Shown here: in pieces, positions 1-11,918 of the stretch
Numbering within the stretch: the stretch's first letter is position 1
Layout: every line of letters begins with the position of its first letter
Translations under genes and position numbers: made by a program
Assembly (NCBI GenBank): GCA_964019165.1
Contig: OZ025272.1
Span: 9,759,993 to 9,823,992, forward strand
Length of the DNA stretch: 64,000 nucleotides
Reading direction: 5' to 3'
Origin: Mastigias papua
Taxonomy: Eukaryota; Cnidaria; Scyphozoa; Rhizostomeae; Mastigiidae
The notes under the pieces: generated by a model
Databases searched by the model: none
What the model was told of the DNA's origin: nothing
The model's input: the letters and a program-made list of their open reading frames with translations, nothing else

Positions 1-145
1 GATAGATGATATGGAATGAAAAATAAAGTAAGCTACCTCTGCAGTATTTAAAGGTGAAACAGATTTTAAATGAAGAAATAGCCTGACTGCCTGTGAGGTA
101 GACAGGCAAATCGTGATATAACGCTAGTCCCTAGAAGAAAGCACA

Positions 146-611
146 AGTTCAAGTGCCTTCTTTGCATTATAATTTCATAGAGGAAGGGGGCCATCTATAA
201 GAACATCTACCCAATTCAATTCTTATAGCATGCGGGCAACACTTCTGTGGCTCCAACAAGTTGTACTACTCCCTAATCTCCTTGTGAGGTCAGCATGATG
301 GGCCGTATAGCATGAGCGTAGGGGGGGCTTTAAATTTAGGGGGGCTGCAAACTGTTTACCAGAATCACGCATCTGTTGCCTGAATTAGTTGGTGTCCAGC
401 CGTACTAAACAACACCTATTTTCGGGAAAACTATATTTCTTTCAGAAGAAATTGCCGGAATGAAATGGGTTTCTGTCCAACTGGGGGAGCTACAGTCCCC
501 AGGTCCCCTGCTTCCTACGCTTATGACACAAGTTCTGGCGCCTTCTTTGCATAATAGGTTCATAAAGGAAGGGGAGCATCTATCAAAAAGCCCAACCAAT
601 TCCATTCTTAT
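146..611. repeat. Direct repeat pair (146-231 and 528-611) flanking a MITE
   Basis: An approximately 85-bp stretch beginning CACAAGTTC and ending ATTCTTAT occurs twice in the same orientation, with about 80% visible identity. The pair flanks the short inverted-repeat element at 311-525, in the RBM28 intron that runs off the left edge. It is probably a local duplication or part of a larger composite repeat. Confidence 0.6.
311..525 (-). mobile_element. Short non-autonomous DNA element (MITE), copy 1
   Basis: About 215 bp bounded by inverted termini CATGAGCGTAGG and, reversed, CATAAGCGTAGG, followed inward by G/C runs. The interior aligns over most of its length with the reverse complement of 8912-9132, sharing landmarks such as CAGAATCAC and GGGAAAACTA. 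No transposase is present and no target duplication was identified. It lies in an RBM28 intron. Confidence 0.6.
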
Positions 612-713
612 GTCTTGGCTAATTACTGAAATATAAACTTAAAAAAAGTTACTACAGAAATAAGTTCACTGATTAATACCTCGTCGCAAAAAAAAATGAG
701 TTTTGAAACAAAC

Positions 714-3700
714 CTTGTTCTTGAGATGAAATAATTCTGGTTCTTTAACTTTGCCTTCTTTTCAGCCCATGCCTTTTCCCGCTTTTTCATGTCAGCATCG
801 CTGATCTCTTTTGCAGCTTCTGAATTAGGAAAGATAACGCCTTCCTGAGCAAGTGCCAAATTCCTCTTATCTTTCGGGTCCTTTCTTGAATCTTTTCTTT
901 GCTTCTCAAACTCCATCACCTTTCCCCGCGTCACTGCCTTCATAACTACAAGCCTTCGCCCTTCCATAAAGATTCCGCCGTGTCTAGGATCTGTGCCCTC
1001 TGCATCCGAGATAACTTGCTCCAGTACAGCTGGGTCTTTGAATTTAACAAATGCCGAGCCTCTGCTATGCCCTGTCTCCGGGTCAACAACAATTTTCGAA
1101 TAAAAAACACTACCATACTTGCTGAACAAATCAGTCAACTCTTCTTCTGAAGTCTCGAAAGGTAAATTCCGAACGAAAATAGTTCTCCCTTCTTTTACAT
1201 CATGAGAGTTTTTCTTTGGTTGTTCTGTGATTTCTTTTTCTATTTCAGCATCACTATCAACTTCCTTCGAGTCTTCTTCTTCGCTTTCATTTATACTCTC
1301 TTCTGAATCTTCATTTTCATCATCACTGTCTTTCTCTCCCTCATCGTCTGAGTCTCCATTTATATTTTCGTTTTCCATTGTTTCACTTTCGTTGTCTTCA
1401 CTTTCATCCTGTTCTTCAATCCTTTCCTCATCCCCAGTACTTCTCTTATTTTTCTTTGAAAATGGTTTCTCTACTTTGGTTTCCAGTAGGCTTTCACTCT
1501 CATCTTCTTCTACAAAGAAACAGCATTTATCAATAAAATTGGCATGGAAAAAATCGTAAAATCCCCCGTACTTCATAAGTAAACTAATAATTTTCCTATC
1601 TAGTTTTCGGTTAGGTTACAGCTGGAGATCAAATTATGCTTATCAAACCAAGAATCTTGACACTAGCATACTTCAAAGTCCAATTGCAAATTATCTATGT
1701 CCTTTATGGAATCCACAAAAGTAGTCAGGGTAGTGTGCTCCTCAGGGTATTGTCTTTGTAGTGTGGTAAAGTGTTTTGTAAGTAGCGTCATAGATAATTC
1801 GTCTTTGTTGAAATTTCATAATGAGTATAAAAAACAGTTCTATTTCTTGATAATACATGAAATAGTGGGTAAGTACCGTTATCTGAAACAACAGTTCTTG
1901 CTAGCAAGGTGGTGCACGTTAAGTGGTCTCATGTAGTTCTGGGTCCAGGGCATGAACAGATTCAAATGGGACCCTGACTGTGATGTATAACATGTTCTGC
2001 AAAATCATCAGTCAAATGTATCTAAGTGACTCAACATGAATACATTGAATAGTGTATTACTGTGATAGTAGATATGGGAATGATAGAAAAATAGTCTTTA
2101 CAAAAATCATAACATGCTCAGAAAAACTGTGCTGCTACCAGATTCCAGATTAAGTGTTAAAAATGAAGGTACTCACTATTTTTTGAAATAAACTCATCTT
2201 TTGGAACAGCCCAATCAATTATAATTGGTCTTCCATGTATTACAGTTTTGTTTAGCTCTTTCATAGCTGATTTTGCATGTTCAATGTTTTTGAATTGCAC
2301 AAAAGCAAACCCACGCATTCTTTTTCTCCCCTGTCCATCAATTTTTGCTGGAAGATCAATGGTTCCAATTTCTCCAAATTTTTGGAATGCAGTCTTCAGG
2401 TCTTCCTCAGTGCATTTAAAAGCAATGTTTCTTACTATTAGCTTTGATCTATCAAGATACTTTTTCATAGGATTTTTGTCCTCTTTTGCAAGCAAGCAAG
2501 AATAGATGATTGTCTTGTCAAATTTACTCCCATTGAGCTTCTGGAAACTACGAACAGCTCCTTTAATAGATTTGAAAATTACAAGTGAAGTGCCTTCCCC
2601 TCTCTCAGGCGCTGGAAACTCAATCTTTTTGACTTTGCCAAACTTACAACAAAGAAGTTTCAGCTTTGACTTTGTGGTACTGCTTGGCAATCCTGAAATC
2701 ACAATTGTTCTTTTAATTTCTTCAGTTACATCATTTGCTCTCTGATTGATTTTCTTCCTTTCATCTTTGCTATGTACTTCAGTCAAGTCCTCCTCTAATT
2801 CTTTAGATGCATCTACTGCACCAGCTAAAAAGAGAGCATAATTACTATGTTGATCCTTTCAATAAAGAAACAACTGTAAAATCTAATGTGATATTACAAA
2901 TACTATAGAACTAGCAAAGTGGAGCTTGTTATTATTATAGAAAGAAAAAAGAACATAACATATAACTCACATATTCAGGTACAAAGCTACAATGACTTAA
3001 ACAAGACTCTACAAAAATACTAAAATCAAGCTACAGGGTAAAACTTAAAATTAAAGATTTGATCTTTTGAAGACAACTTGACTATGAAAGAAATAGCAAG
3101 TATATTCAATGCTACAGACAGACTACATGCAAAGCTAGATCATTTCAGGGCCTTTCAAGGGAAATTTGCCATTCTGGAAATGTTAGTAGGCAAGAAGCAC
3201 CCACAGTTAATAGATATACCTGCCTCCCAATGTACCACAATCTTGGTGGTTAAAGAAAATTGTAGTGTGGTTATATAGTTGGGTCATTCCATGCCAACTG
3301 GGACACAGCTGGACATGTACCATCTCAGATTTGGATGAAATTTGGTCAAAATGTACCTCTATATGAGAAAGGAAAAACCTAAAAATTTTAGCTCAATATC
3401 TTATGTAGAGGCGAAGATATGGCTCCCTAAACTTTAGTCATGTCCAGCAAAATTGGCAAATTGCAAGAGCCAAACAAATTTTCTATGACTTTTGGAAGCT
3501 CATAAATCCGGAACCTCTTTAGATAGGGCAATGAAAATCTATATGCTAAAACTCCTACAGGTATGCTATGAAAATTTGGAAGATGAAATTTTTTTGTAAC
3601 AATGACAGATCCATAATGGCAGCTTAAAATCAGAAGAAAATTTATTGTGATGTCCAAAAGTTGCATTTTTGAGGGCCTACCAAGCCAAAACAAAACTCTC

Positions 3701-6700
3701 AGAGCTATTTAACTTACATGATACTGCAAGGGTATATGGTAGGCTATTAGAAAACATGAAAATATTAGACTGTGAATTTTTGATTTGGTTGCTATTGGTT
3801 ACCAAATATGGCTACTCAGTAAATTGGCCCAAAATGTCACTTGTGTTTGGGCACTTGGTAGCCTATCAGAGACACTAAATTTTTAATTGAAACTTTTGTC
3901 AAAGATCAGTCAGGGTATAGGCTTTGTATTTCAAGAAAAAAATTGGTGGGCACTCATTAGCGACATACTCAAAAGGACCCAAATTTGTTTACTGGAATTG
4001 GCACATGACGTCACAACTGCACCATCTGATGTCCCATCAGCTGTGGTGTATACATAGCAAATACAACTATAGAATCAAAATTGCACTTGACCGGATATAC
4101 CCATGTACAGGAGTTTGAATTTATTTCACTTTAGTGTGTGTAGCCACCAATTGGGCCCTCTAACAGACATCAATTTGTGCCAAAATGCACAATGTTTGTA
4201 AATGGCTTGTTTCTCACACCAGGAGATCATATATGGCTTACCATACTCATACACCATATTTACACGGGAACTAGGTTTTTATATCAAATGATGCAATCTG
4301 TTGGTTAATTGTAGTGTCTTGATAGACTCCACTAATTAGTGTCACATTTAGCACATTTGCTAGACGCATAGAACTGTCATGGCAGTTATTAACATCAGAA
4401 TTTCATTCTTTGGTAGTTCCAAGCAGTGGTAATAATAATGAATGATAGTAATAATGTTCAGCGTTTAGCACTCAATACTGATGTTAGTAGCAAGGACTCT
4501 GTGTATTTTATACCTAAGGTTTAACCAAATAAGATGCCAATTCCAGAGGACAATGTATATATTTAGGTAGAATTGTTCAAATATAAAGCACCTATCGTTA
4601 TGGAAGTAACATTGCTTCAGTCTGCTTAAAAAGAGTCCAATTTGAAGGCTGTTAGGAGATTAATTGTATACTTTAGTACCTTGGATCTAAAAGCCGTTTG
4701 TTCCTCCTTCTGTTCTTATTCTTGGTTTCAAGTGTCATGATGATTGTTACCCGTGTTCTAACTATGATGTAAGGTTCAAGACTTGTTTACATGGCTTCTA
4801 CATTCATTATTATTACCACTGCTTGGAACTACCAAAGAATGAAATTCTGATGTTAATAACTGCCATGACAGTTCTATGCGTCTAGCAAATGTGCTAAATG
4901 TGACACTAATTAGTGGAGTCTATCAAGACACTACAATTAACCAACAGATTGCATCATTTGATATAAAAACCTAGTTCCCGTGTAAATATGGTGTATGAGT
5001 ATGGTAAGCCATATATGATCTCCTGGTGTGAGAAACAAGCCATTTACAAACATTGTGCATTTTGGCACAAATTGATGTCTGTTAGAGGGCCCAATTGGTG
5101 GCTACACACACTAAAGTGAAATAAATTCAAACTCCTGTACATGGGTATATCCGGTCAAGTGCAATTTTGATTCTATAGTTGTATTTGCTATGTATACACC
5201 ACAGCTGATGGGACATCAGATGGTGCAGTTGTGACGTCATGTGCCAATTCCAGTAAACAAATTTGGGTCCTTTTGAGTATGTCGCTAATGAGTGCCCACC
5301 AATTTTTTTCTTGAAATACAAAGCCTATACCCTGACTGATCTTTGACAAAAGTTTCAATTAAAAATTTAGTGTCTCTGATAGGCTACCAAGTGCCCAAAC
5401 ACAAGTGACATTTTGGGCCAATTTACTGAGTAGCCATATTTGGTAACCAATAGCAACCAAATCAAAAATTCACAGTCTAATATTTTCATGTTTTCTAATA
5501 GCCTACCATATACCCTTGCAGTATCATGTAAGTTAAATAGCTCTGAGAGTTTTGTTTTGGCTTGGTAGGCCCTCAAAAATGCAACTTTTGGACATCACAA
5601 TAAATTTTCTTCTGATTTTAAGCTGCCATTATGGATCTGTCATTGTTACAAAAAAATTTCATCTTCCAAATTTTCATAGCATACCTGTAGGAGTTTTAGC
5701 ATATAGATTTTCATTGCCCTATCTAAAGAGGTTCCGGATTTATGAGCTTCCAAAAGTCATAGAAAATTTGTTTGGCTCTTGCAATTTGCCAATTTTGCTG
5801 GACATGACTAAAGTTTAGGGAGCCATATCTTCGCCTCTACATAAGATATTGAGCTAAAATTTTTAGGTTTTTCCTTTCTCATATAGAGGTACATTTTGAC
5901 CAAATTTCATCCAAATCTGAGATGGTGCATGTCCAACTTCCCTGAACTTGGTCCCAGTTGGCATGGAATGACCCAGTTACAAAAAAGATACATTTGGGGT
6001 TCAAAAGTATTACACAGGCGTATGTATAGCTTCAATTCAAACAAATCTTCACAGGTTGATCATAACTACATCTTCTGTCAAAAAACCAAAGAGCTCCAAG
6101 GCTAGTGCTTTCATGGGAAAGTATTTGCTGCAATGCTTATGTGATATTTCAGGTATCAAAAAGCTGTGCTTTTATTTCTTTTGCTTTCCAGGCCATTTCT
6201 AAAGAAATGCATCTAAATCAAATGAATATCATACAAATAATGATTTCAGGAACAACACTCTTTATGGTCCATGAATGAGCAATTTTCACATGTCACATGA
6301 CCATTATATAATGCTATTTCTGATTGGTTGATCTCAACTGGGGGGCAAGAAGCAGAGAAAAATATGGCCTAATGAAGTCTGTGCTATTGACTATGGATGG
6401 AACGAGGCAAAATCAAATGCATTTGAAGCAACTCTATTACATTGAAATCAATCTGTTTCTATTCAGAAAAAGCAAGAACGTTAAGCAACTTCATGACGTG
6501 AGAGATATCAAATGTACTTCAATGAAGTAGTAGCAGCAGGCAATGATTCCGGTGGAGACTCCAAATCACTAGGTGAATCACGGTATCATTTGCTCAAAGC
6601 AGACCACAAGCAGTTTCAGCCCTTGCTCCGCAAAAATGAGCAAATACATTCAACGTTCTTATCAAGGAATTTCACAATAATACACTTTATGCTCGTAGGC

Positions 6701-9700
6701 CATGAATTTCTTCCCCATTTCTTGCCTTCCAAGTGAGATTGGCCAATCAGAGATACGATTACGCAATGGTCATGTGACAAGTGAAAGTTGCTTATTGCAG
6801 CAGTTCTTAGAGTCTAGTGTCGTAGTTTATTACGAATTTACAAGAATGTCAGAAAAACTGGTTTTATCCATTTTAAACCAAGAGGTGGTCACTCAAAAAC
6901 ATCAATCAAAACATGGGGGAGATTTCTATGCAGCTTCCATGAAGCTCAGGCTTGTAAAATTGAAAACATTATCAAAAGAACTATCAGTATCATTTCAAAC
7001 AAAATATACCCAAAATTTATGTCATAGCTGTATTTCTCTGCCCATGAAACATTCTCTATGTGAATGTTTTGAAATATTGAGACTGTTCATAATATGCAAG
7101 CAAAATTAGAAGTCTAATGGTTCACCAGCAACCAAGGATGAGGTTGATGACCTTTTCAACCAAGGATGAGATTGACGACCTTTTGATCCAGAAATAGAGA
7201 AGGGTATCTCACAGTTTCATCAAACTGGTCAATTCCTAATAATCTCAGACTAGTCTCCACCACAATAACAGCAACATTTTGTTAATGTACAACTGTTTCA
7301 AAGCTGACTGATTTCTGCATTGAAAGGTTGCAATGTCATTGATAAGTAATAGATCAAAGTTGGATAGCACTTAGATGACAATCAAGATTATGGGGTTTGT
7401 GATGAAATGCCTTCGTTTACCCTAATTGTTCTTATGGTATCTCCATGAAAACCATTTCCAGCCCCCCTCTGAAAGTCCACCCACGCTCAATTCACCGGTA
7501 AATTTTAAGTTGAAAATCAAGCCATGCCAACAGCTTATCCACCATGATGAATCTAGTCAACCTGTGTAACACTTTTGAGTCCTAAGTGTATACATAAAAT
7601 GATGCTAAATTGTTGTGTAGAGGTATACGTAACAAAAATGTACACTTGCTGCATGCCACTAGTGGTACATGCAACACCAATTAAGAAAGGGTGCCATATA
7701 CAATCAAATGTGCATGTATGCACGTATGTAGCATATAAATTAATAGCAAGTGAATATAAATACCTCTCCACATGCAAATGATCATCAAAAGCAATAGGCT
7801 AGTGTTTGCAAGCACCATAGTTTATATTATGGGCTTTAGGTCATGGTAAGTAACTGATGTCATTTCTAGATGTAAAATACACTAGCAAAAAGGATTCATT
7901 GACCTAAAAATGATTACAGGGAAATAACACATTAAAATATGCTGTAGGGTGGAGAAGTACAGAAACCAGGCCTGACAGAAACTTAATAGTGAGGATGCTT
8001 GAAGCAAAGGTAGAAGAATGGAGAATGCTTTACCAGAGTATTCCTCATGTTTTGACTTATAATTATCCCTCTTTCTGGGTTTTTTGTCAGCAACAGATAC
8101 AGCCACCTTTCTTCCACGGATAGAAATATCTTCATTTAATGCCCTCACAGCATCCTCAGGCAGTACAAACACCACATAACCAAACCCTCTGCATGATTTG
8201 CTTGAATCTACAACAAAAAACACAGTATTCTAACTAAGCTACTTTGAATGATTGCTTGTAGCCATGGCAGGGCTTTTAACGGGGTGTATGTGATAGCTTG
8301 CATGTGTGTACGCACACACCCAAGAGTTCATATAGTGATTAATCACACACCCAATGATATATATATTTCCCCTGTTGAGAGTAATATACAGAATGCAATA
8401 GATGTTTCAATTCAATGTTTAGTTATAGGCCAAACCACTTGAGAAACTCTTTTTCAAAATGGAAACTTGAACACAACACCATAATTAACAACAGCAATCC
8501 AATATGATTTCATACTGGATCAATCATGGAGCCAGCAGAGATAACAGAAAGAACAGCCTCAGTATCAATCAGGTATAAAATCATATCGGATTGGGGGTGC
8601 TTACACCATACCATTGTCCTTTCATACAGTCTTCATAACCTTATGGAAGTCATACTGTACTCACTATCATCTTTGTGTAAATGGAATGCCAATACAGTAT
8701 GAACACATATAAGATTAAAATGAATCAAGTACCGAGTAAACAGACTCTACACTATAACAGTATCCTTGTCAAAGCTAAAATCATAGTTCCTGTTGAGTGT
8801 TGCAAAAAGAAAGCTCATTATGCTATGCTATTAAATCATTTTTAATCATGCACCCCACTCTGCTTGCCTGAGCTGTTGATCATGTGCCCACAATTTCTGA
8901 ACATGCAAGTCCTGCAAAGGTGTAGGAGGCTGGGGGCTGGGCAGAGGACTGCAGCCCTCCTGGTTAGACATAAATCTATTTCCATAGGGCAATTCTTAGG
9001 GAAAAACAGTAGTTTTCCCCAAAATAGCTGTCACTTAATAGGGCTAGACAACAACTCATTCTGGCAAAACATAAGTGATTCTGGCAGATATTTCCAGCTC
9101 CCCTAAATGTCAAGCCCACCTATGCCTATGATTTCAGCTGTGTTCTTGATGGAAACAAACTCAATCACTTTGTGCTAACACCTTTAGCTTTTAACACCCA
9201 AGAATCATGCAAAAGTTCTATGGAGCACAATGGCTATCATATCTGATAGCTTAATCATTCTGCAACCAAGGAGTGTCACACTACAGATGCTTGGCTACAG
9301 AGATGCAAGTTTGTTGTTTTGGAAGTGAGACTTTATAAGCCACACAAATATCACAGACCTGTCAACTCTCCCAGAATCACCAGCAGACTCATGGTTTTGA
9401 CTGCTTTCTCCCAGTCTCCCAGTTGTTATACATTTTCCCCTGGTTGATTTCTGCAAAATCAGGTCATATTTTTCGGATTTTTCCTGCTAATTTCATGTGC
9501 AGAAGACCTTTTAATGAATGTTCTCATGTGTAGAATCATTATGAAGGTACTTCTCATTCCACTGTTGATGATTCTATTTGTTGAAATCTATTTCCAGAGC
9601 AAAATTTTTTCAATTATATTTATGCTTTCTGTGAAATTTGGTTGTCTCCTGGTTTTTGGCTAAATCTCCCAGCTTTTCTCATGGAAAAACCCAAAATCTC

Positions 9701-10617
9701 CAGGTTTTCAAAATTCCAGGTTGACAGGTCTGAATATCACTAAAAAGCAGTAACATTTTACATTCCAAAGCACATACACTCTAATTTAACAATTACATTC
9801 CAGACAATTCATAGTCTCAAAAACTAGCTGACATTCTTTGGTTTGTACATAAATGTGTACTCTCCAGTCCAGAATAGATGTCCCCCACCTATTTATTTTT
9901 TCAAAAAATGCATAGCAGGACATTCTTATTGCAACCCCCTCCCACTTACTAATTTTCAGCCATGAGGAAATTTTCCCAGCCAGACCCAAAATTGTCAGGC
10001 GAAAGTAACTTGTGGTGACTGTTGTGTTGAAAAAATGTTTGGATGAAATGAGTACTTGCTGCAAGCAAGAAGCAATGAAATGGAGCTGATAGTTATGAAA
10101 TTATGAACAAGGACGATAGACACAATTTTAGTATGATAGAGAGCATTCCAAATTTCTAATGTACTTTCGCACCTCTTATTGGTTACATGGAGCTAACCCC
10201 ATGCATAAATTATACACCATCTGATACCACTCAGTCTGTACATTCATATGCTACCCACGGGTAGGATTGGGGTTAGCGCTCGTTATTTCATAGCCACCAT
10301 TATGAATATCATACATATTTTACCCCCATAAATTATGCACCATTGTGTGTATATGTGTGTGTTTGTGTGGTGTGTGTGTGTGTCTGAAAAGAGCCCACTA
10401 GCTATCAATTTACTTCTACGACATGCTCGCTCCGCAGGCCCTGAGCATTACCTTTATCTTTCACTACAAAACTTCGTTTGATAGGCCCATATTCACTGAA
10501 AACATCTTCGAGTTCTTTATCAGTTGCAGTGTATGGCAGATTTCTAACAAAAAGTGTCTTTCGTTGTGCTTCAAGATCCTTCCTATTGACATTCTGTGTC
10601 GTGCTACCATCCGCCAT
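714..10617 (-). CDS. RBM28: RBM28 (Nop4-type) nucleolar RNA-binding protein, 3' end off window
   Basis: Multi-RRM nucleolar protein of the RBM28/Nop4 family, needed for 60S ribosomal subunit assembly. Visible exons, in order of transcription: 10617-10452, 8207-8034, 2824-2177, 1509-714; all junctions are GT-AG and keep phase. About 594 codons are seen. Exons 1-2 encode RRM1, with LFVRNLP as RNP2 and CRGFGYVVF as RNP1, split by intron 1. Exon 3 encodes a degenerate RRM-like unit (IVISGLPSST) and then a canonical RRM (LIVRNIAFKC, then GFAFVQF). Exon 4 holds a long Glu/Asp/Ser acidic linker, another RRM (IFVRNLPFET, then GSAFVKF) and the diagnostic NYFISRTR that precedes the last RRM in this family. 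That last RRM and the C terminus lie left of the window. The start ATG at 10617 gives a short leader before RRM1. It is transcribed in the same direction as NOP9, 1.3 kb downstream of it. Family assignment is firm; the extra RRM-like unit is my reading. Confidence 0.9.
3280..5975. mobile_element. 2.7-kb near-perfect palindrome (foldback element) in RBM28 intron 2
   Basis: Left arm 3280-4444 and right arm 4801-5975 are inverted copies around a centre at 4622.5, with a 356-bp unique spacer at 4445-4800. Across the compared interior the arms are virtually identical. The outer ends read TGGGTCATTCCATGCC and its complement, and the left arm lacks about 10 bp near its tip. Short open frames occur in the arms, mirrored exactly, but none looks like a transposase. 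Structure and terminal repeats suggest a foldback or long-TIR non-autonomous DNA transposon. I could not identify target-site duplications or name the superfamily. Confidence 0.75.
6271..6800. mobile_element. Diverged inverted-repeat element in RBM28 intron 2
   Basis: Sequence at about 6271-6375 (GTCACATGACCATT, then CTGATTGG, then GGCAAGAA, then ATGGCCT) reappears in reverse complement at about 6688-6800 in the same order and spacing, at an estimated 75% identity. The layout suggests an old TIR-bearing MITE. No coding region is recognised, and the flanking 5976-8033 shows nothing else convincing apart from a short imperfect tandem duplication near 7130-7185 (ACCAAGGATGAG units). Confidence 0.5.
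8912..9132 (+). mobile_element. Short non-autonomous DNA element (MITE), copy 2
   Basis: Second copy of the element at 311-525, in opposite orientation, in RBM28 intron 1. Its right end carries AGCTCCCCTAAATG followed by CCCACCTATGCCTATG, matching the complement of the other copy's left end. A similar terminal string (AGCCCCCCTCTGAAAG, then CCCACGCTC) at about 7460-7492 may be a further fragment. Confidence 0.6.
9354..9732. mobile_element. hAT-type MITE with exact target-site duplication
   Basis: A 379-bp element with terminal inverted repeat CAGACCTGTCAAC at the left and GTTGACAGGTCTG at the right. The flanks are AATATCA(C) at 9347-9354 and AATATCAC at 9733-9740, a 7-8 bp duplication as expected for the hAT superfamily. 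The interior carries mirrored CTCCCAG and CTCCAGG strings and no coding capacity. It sits in RBM28 intron 1. Confidence 0.8.
10344..10384. repeat. (GT)n microsatellite
   Basis: Interrupted GT dinucleotide tract just downstream of the first RBM28 exon, inside intron 1. Confidence 0.85.
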
Positions 10618-11918
10618 ATTGCTAGCACGCAGTATCGACTCTCGTTTTCAAGATGAGGCTCAAAGGGGTGGAGTAGGGTGGAGTAGAAGTACTCAATCAG
10701 TGGGGTAGCCGACATAAGTTGAGGTTAGGGCAACTCCTAAGGCTGCACAAGTTTTGAGGCCTTAAAAGGGCCCTGCAGAAGTGTCAAAGTGATAGGTTTG
10801 TTGGATTTATTGATATGAAAAGACATTTGATTAGCCGAAATTCCCATTTAAAAATAAAAATATTCGTTATGTGGTCTAAACTTGGGAAAACATTTTATCT
10901 TGAAAGGTATCCCAAGGAAATTACTCCTAAGGATCCCAAGCCGTTCTGGTACGCGACTGAGAAGGATATTCTAAAGTAATAAATCGCCTAATTTCATTCA
11001 AGTCTTATTCCGTGGTTCTGTGGTTTAAATCACGAGTTATAATCAGTGATTTAAATGCAAAATGCACTTTTGAAGAATACACTAATTTTGTTATAGGCAT
11101 AACAGCTATACATATAAGTAGGATAAAATTGAAGAACACTTAAGCATAATGCTACCTTATAGCTTAATTCAAAGAAAATTTTCAAAATTGCCAAAATTGA
11201 TGTTCCATCTAAATTCACTAGCTTCCTTCATGATTCTCAATATGATTTTATAATATGAGTTGATTATCACCCATTGAAACCCTGCGCAGCAAATGTAGTT
11301 CAATGAGATAAAAGTCATGCTTAACAAATCCCAATATATTCAACCTCTTCCATACGACAACAGCTACGATTGCAGTGAGCAGAAGGGTCTGAAAGAAGAG
11401 AAATCATAGTGGTACAAAAATGGATGGGATTGGCGTATATAAATCTATTAGTAGGTGTATATTCTGTTTCATTTCGATCACCATCATGACGTTTTACTGG
11501 AAAAGTATCAGGCAAAAAAAAACGATATGCAAATTTCGATGTAACACGTTAGTGAAAATAGCTACATCCTACCAAGTTCCCTGCATTTTAAGTTAGCATC
11601 ATCCGATACCTAAGAAATTCACTGAGAGTAAACCTATTCCATCCGAGAATCATTACTACCTCAGAATGGTAATGCTCTCCGTGAGTTTAGCATCAATAAA
11701 GTGTAAGAAATCGAAAGTGTTTGGATGTGAGACAGATACTTCAAAATAGAGCATTTCCGGTAGAACAAATATTTTATGCACAAACAGTCTATTTACAAAT
11801 TTCTGAAAGTTTCTCTCGTAAGAATGTCGACAACATATGGTTGTGATTCATTAAAAAGTTGAAGTATCTGTACTATATTCAAATACTGTAATCAATGGCA
11901 TGAGAAACGTTCATCGGC
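10618..11918. other. Spacer between NOP9 3' end and RBM28 start
   Basis: About 1.3 kb separates the NOP9 stop codon from the RBM28 start on the minus strand. It must contain the RBM28 promoter and the NOP9 polyadenylation region. I see no additional coding exon and no clear TATA box. Confidence 0.5.

Noticed and set aside
3427..5818. Mirrored short open frames in the palindrome arms
   Set aside because: They are identical because the arms are identical; none resembles a known protein and they lack start context.
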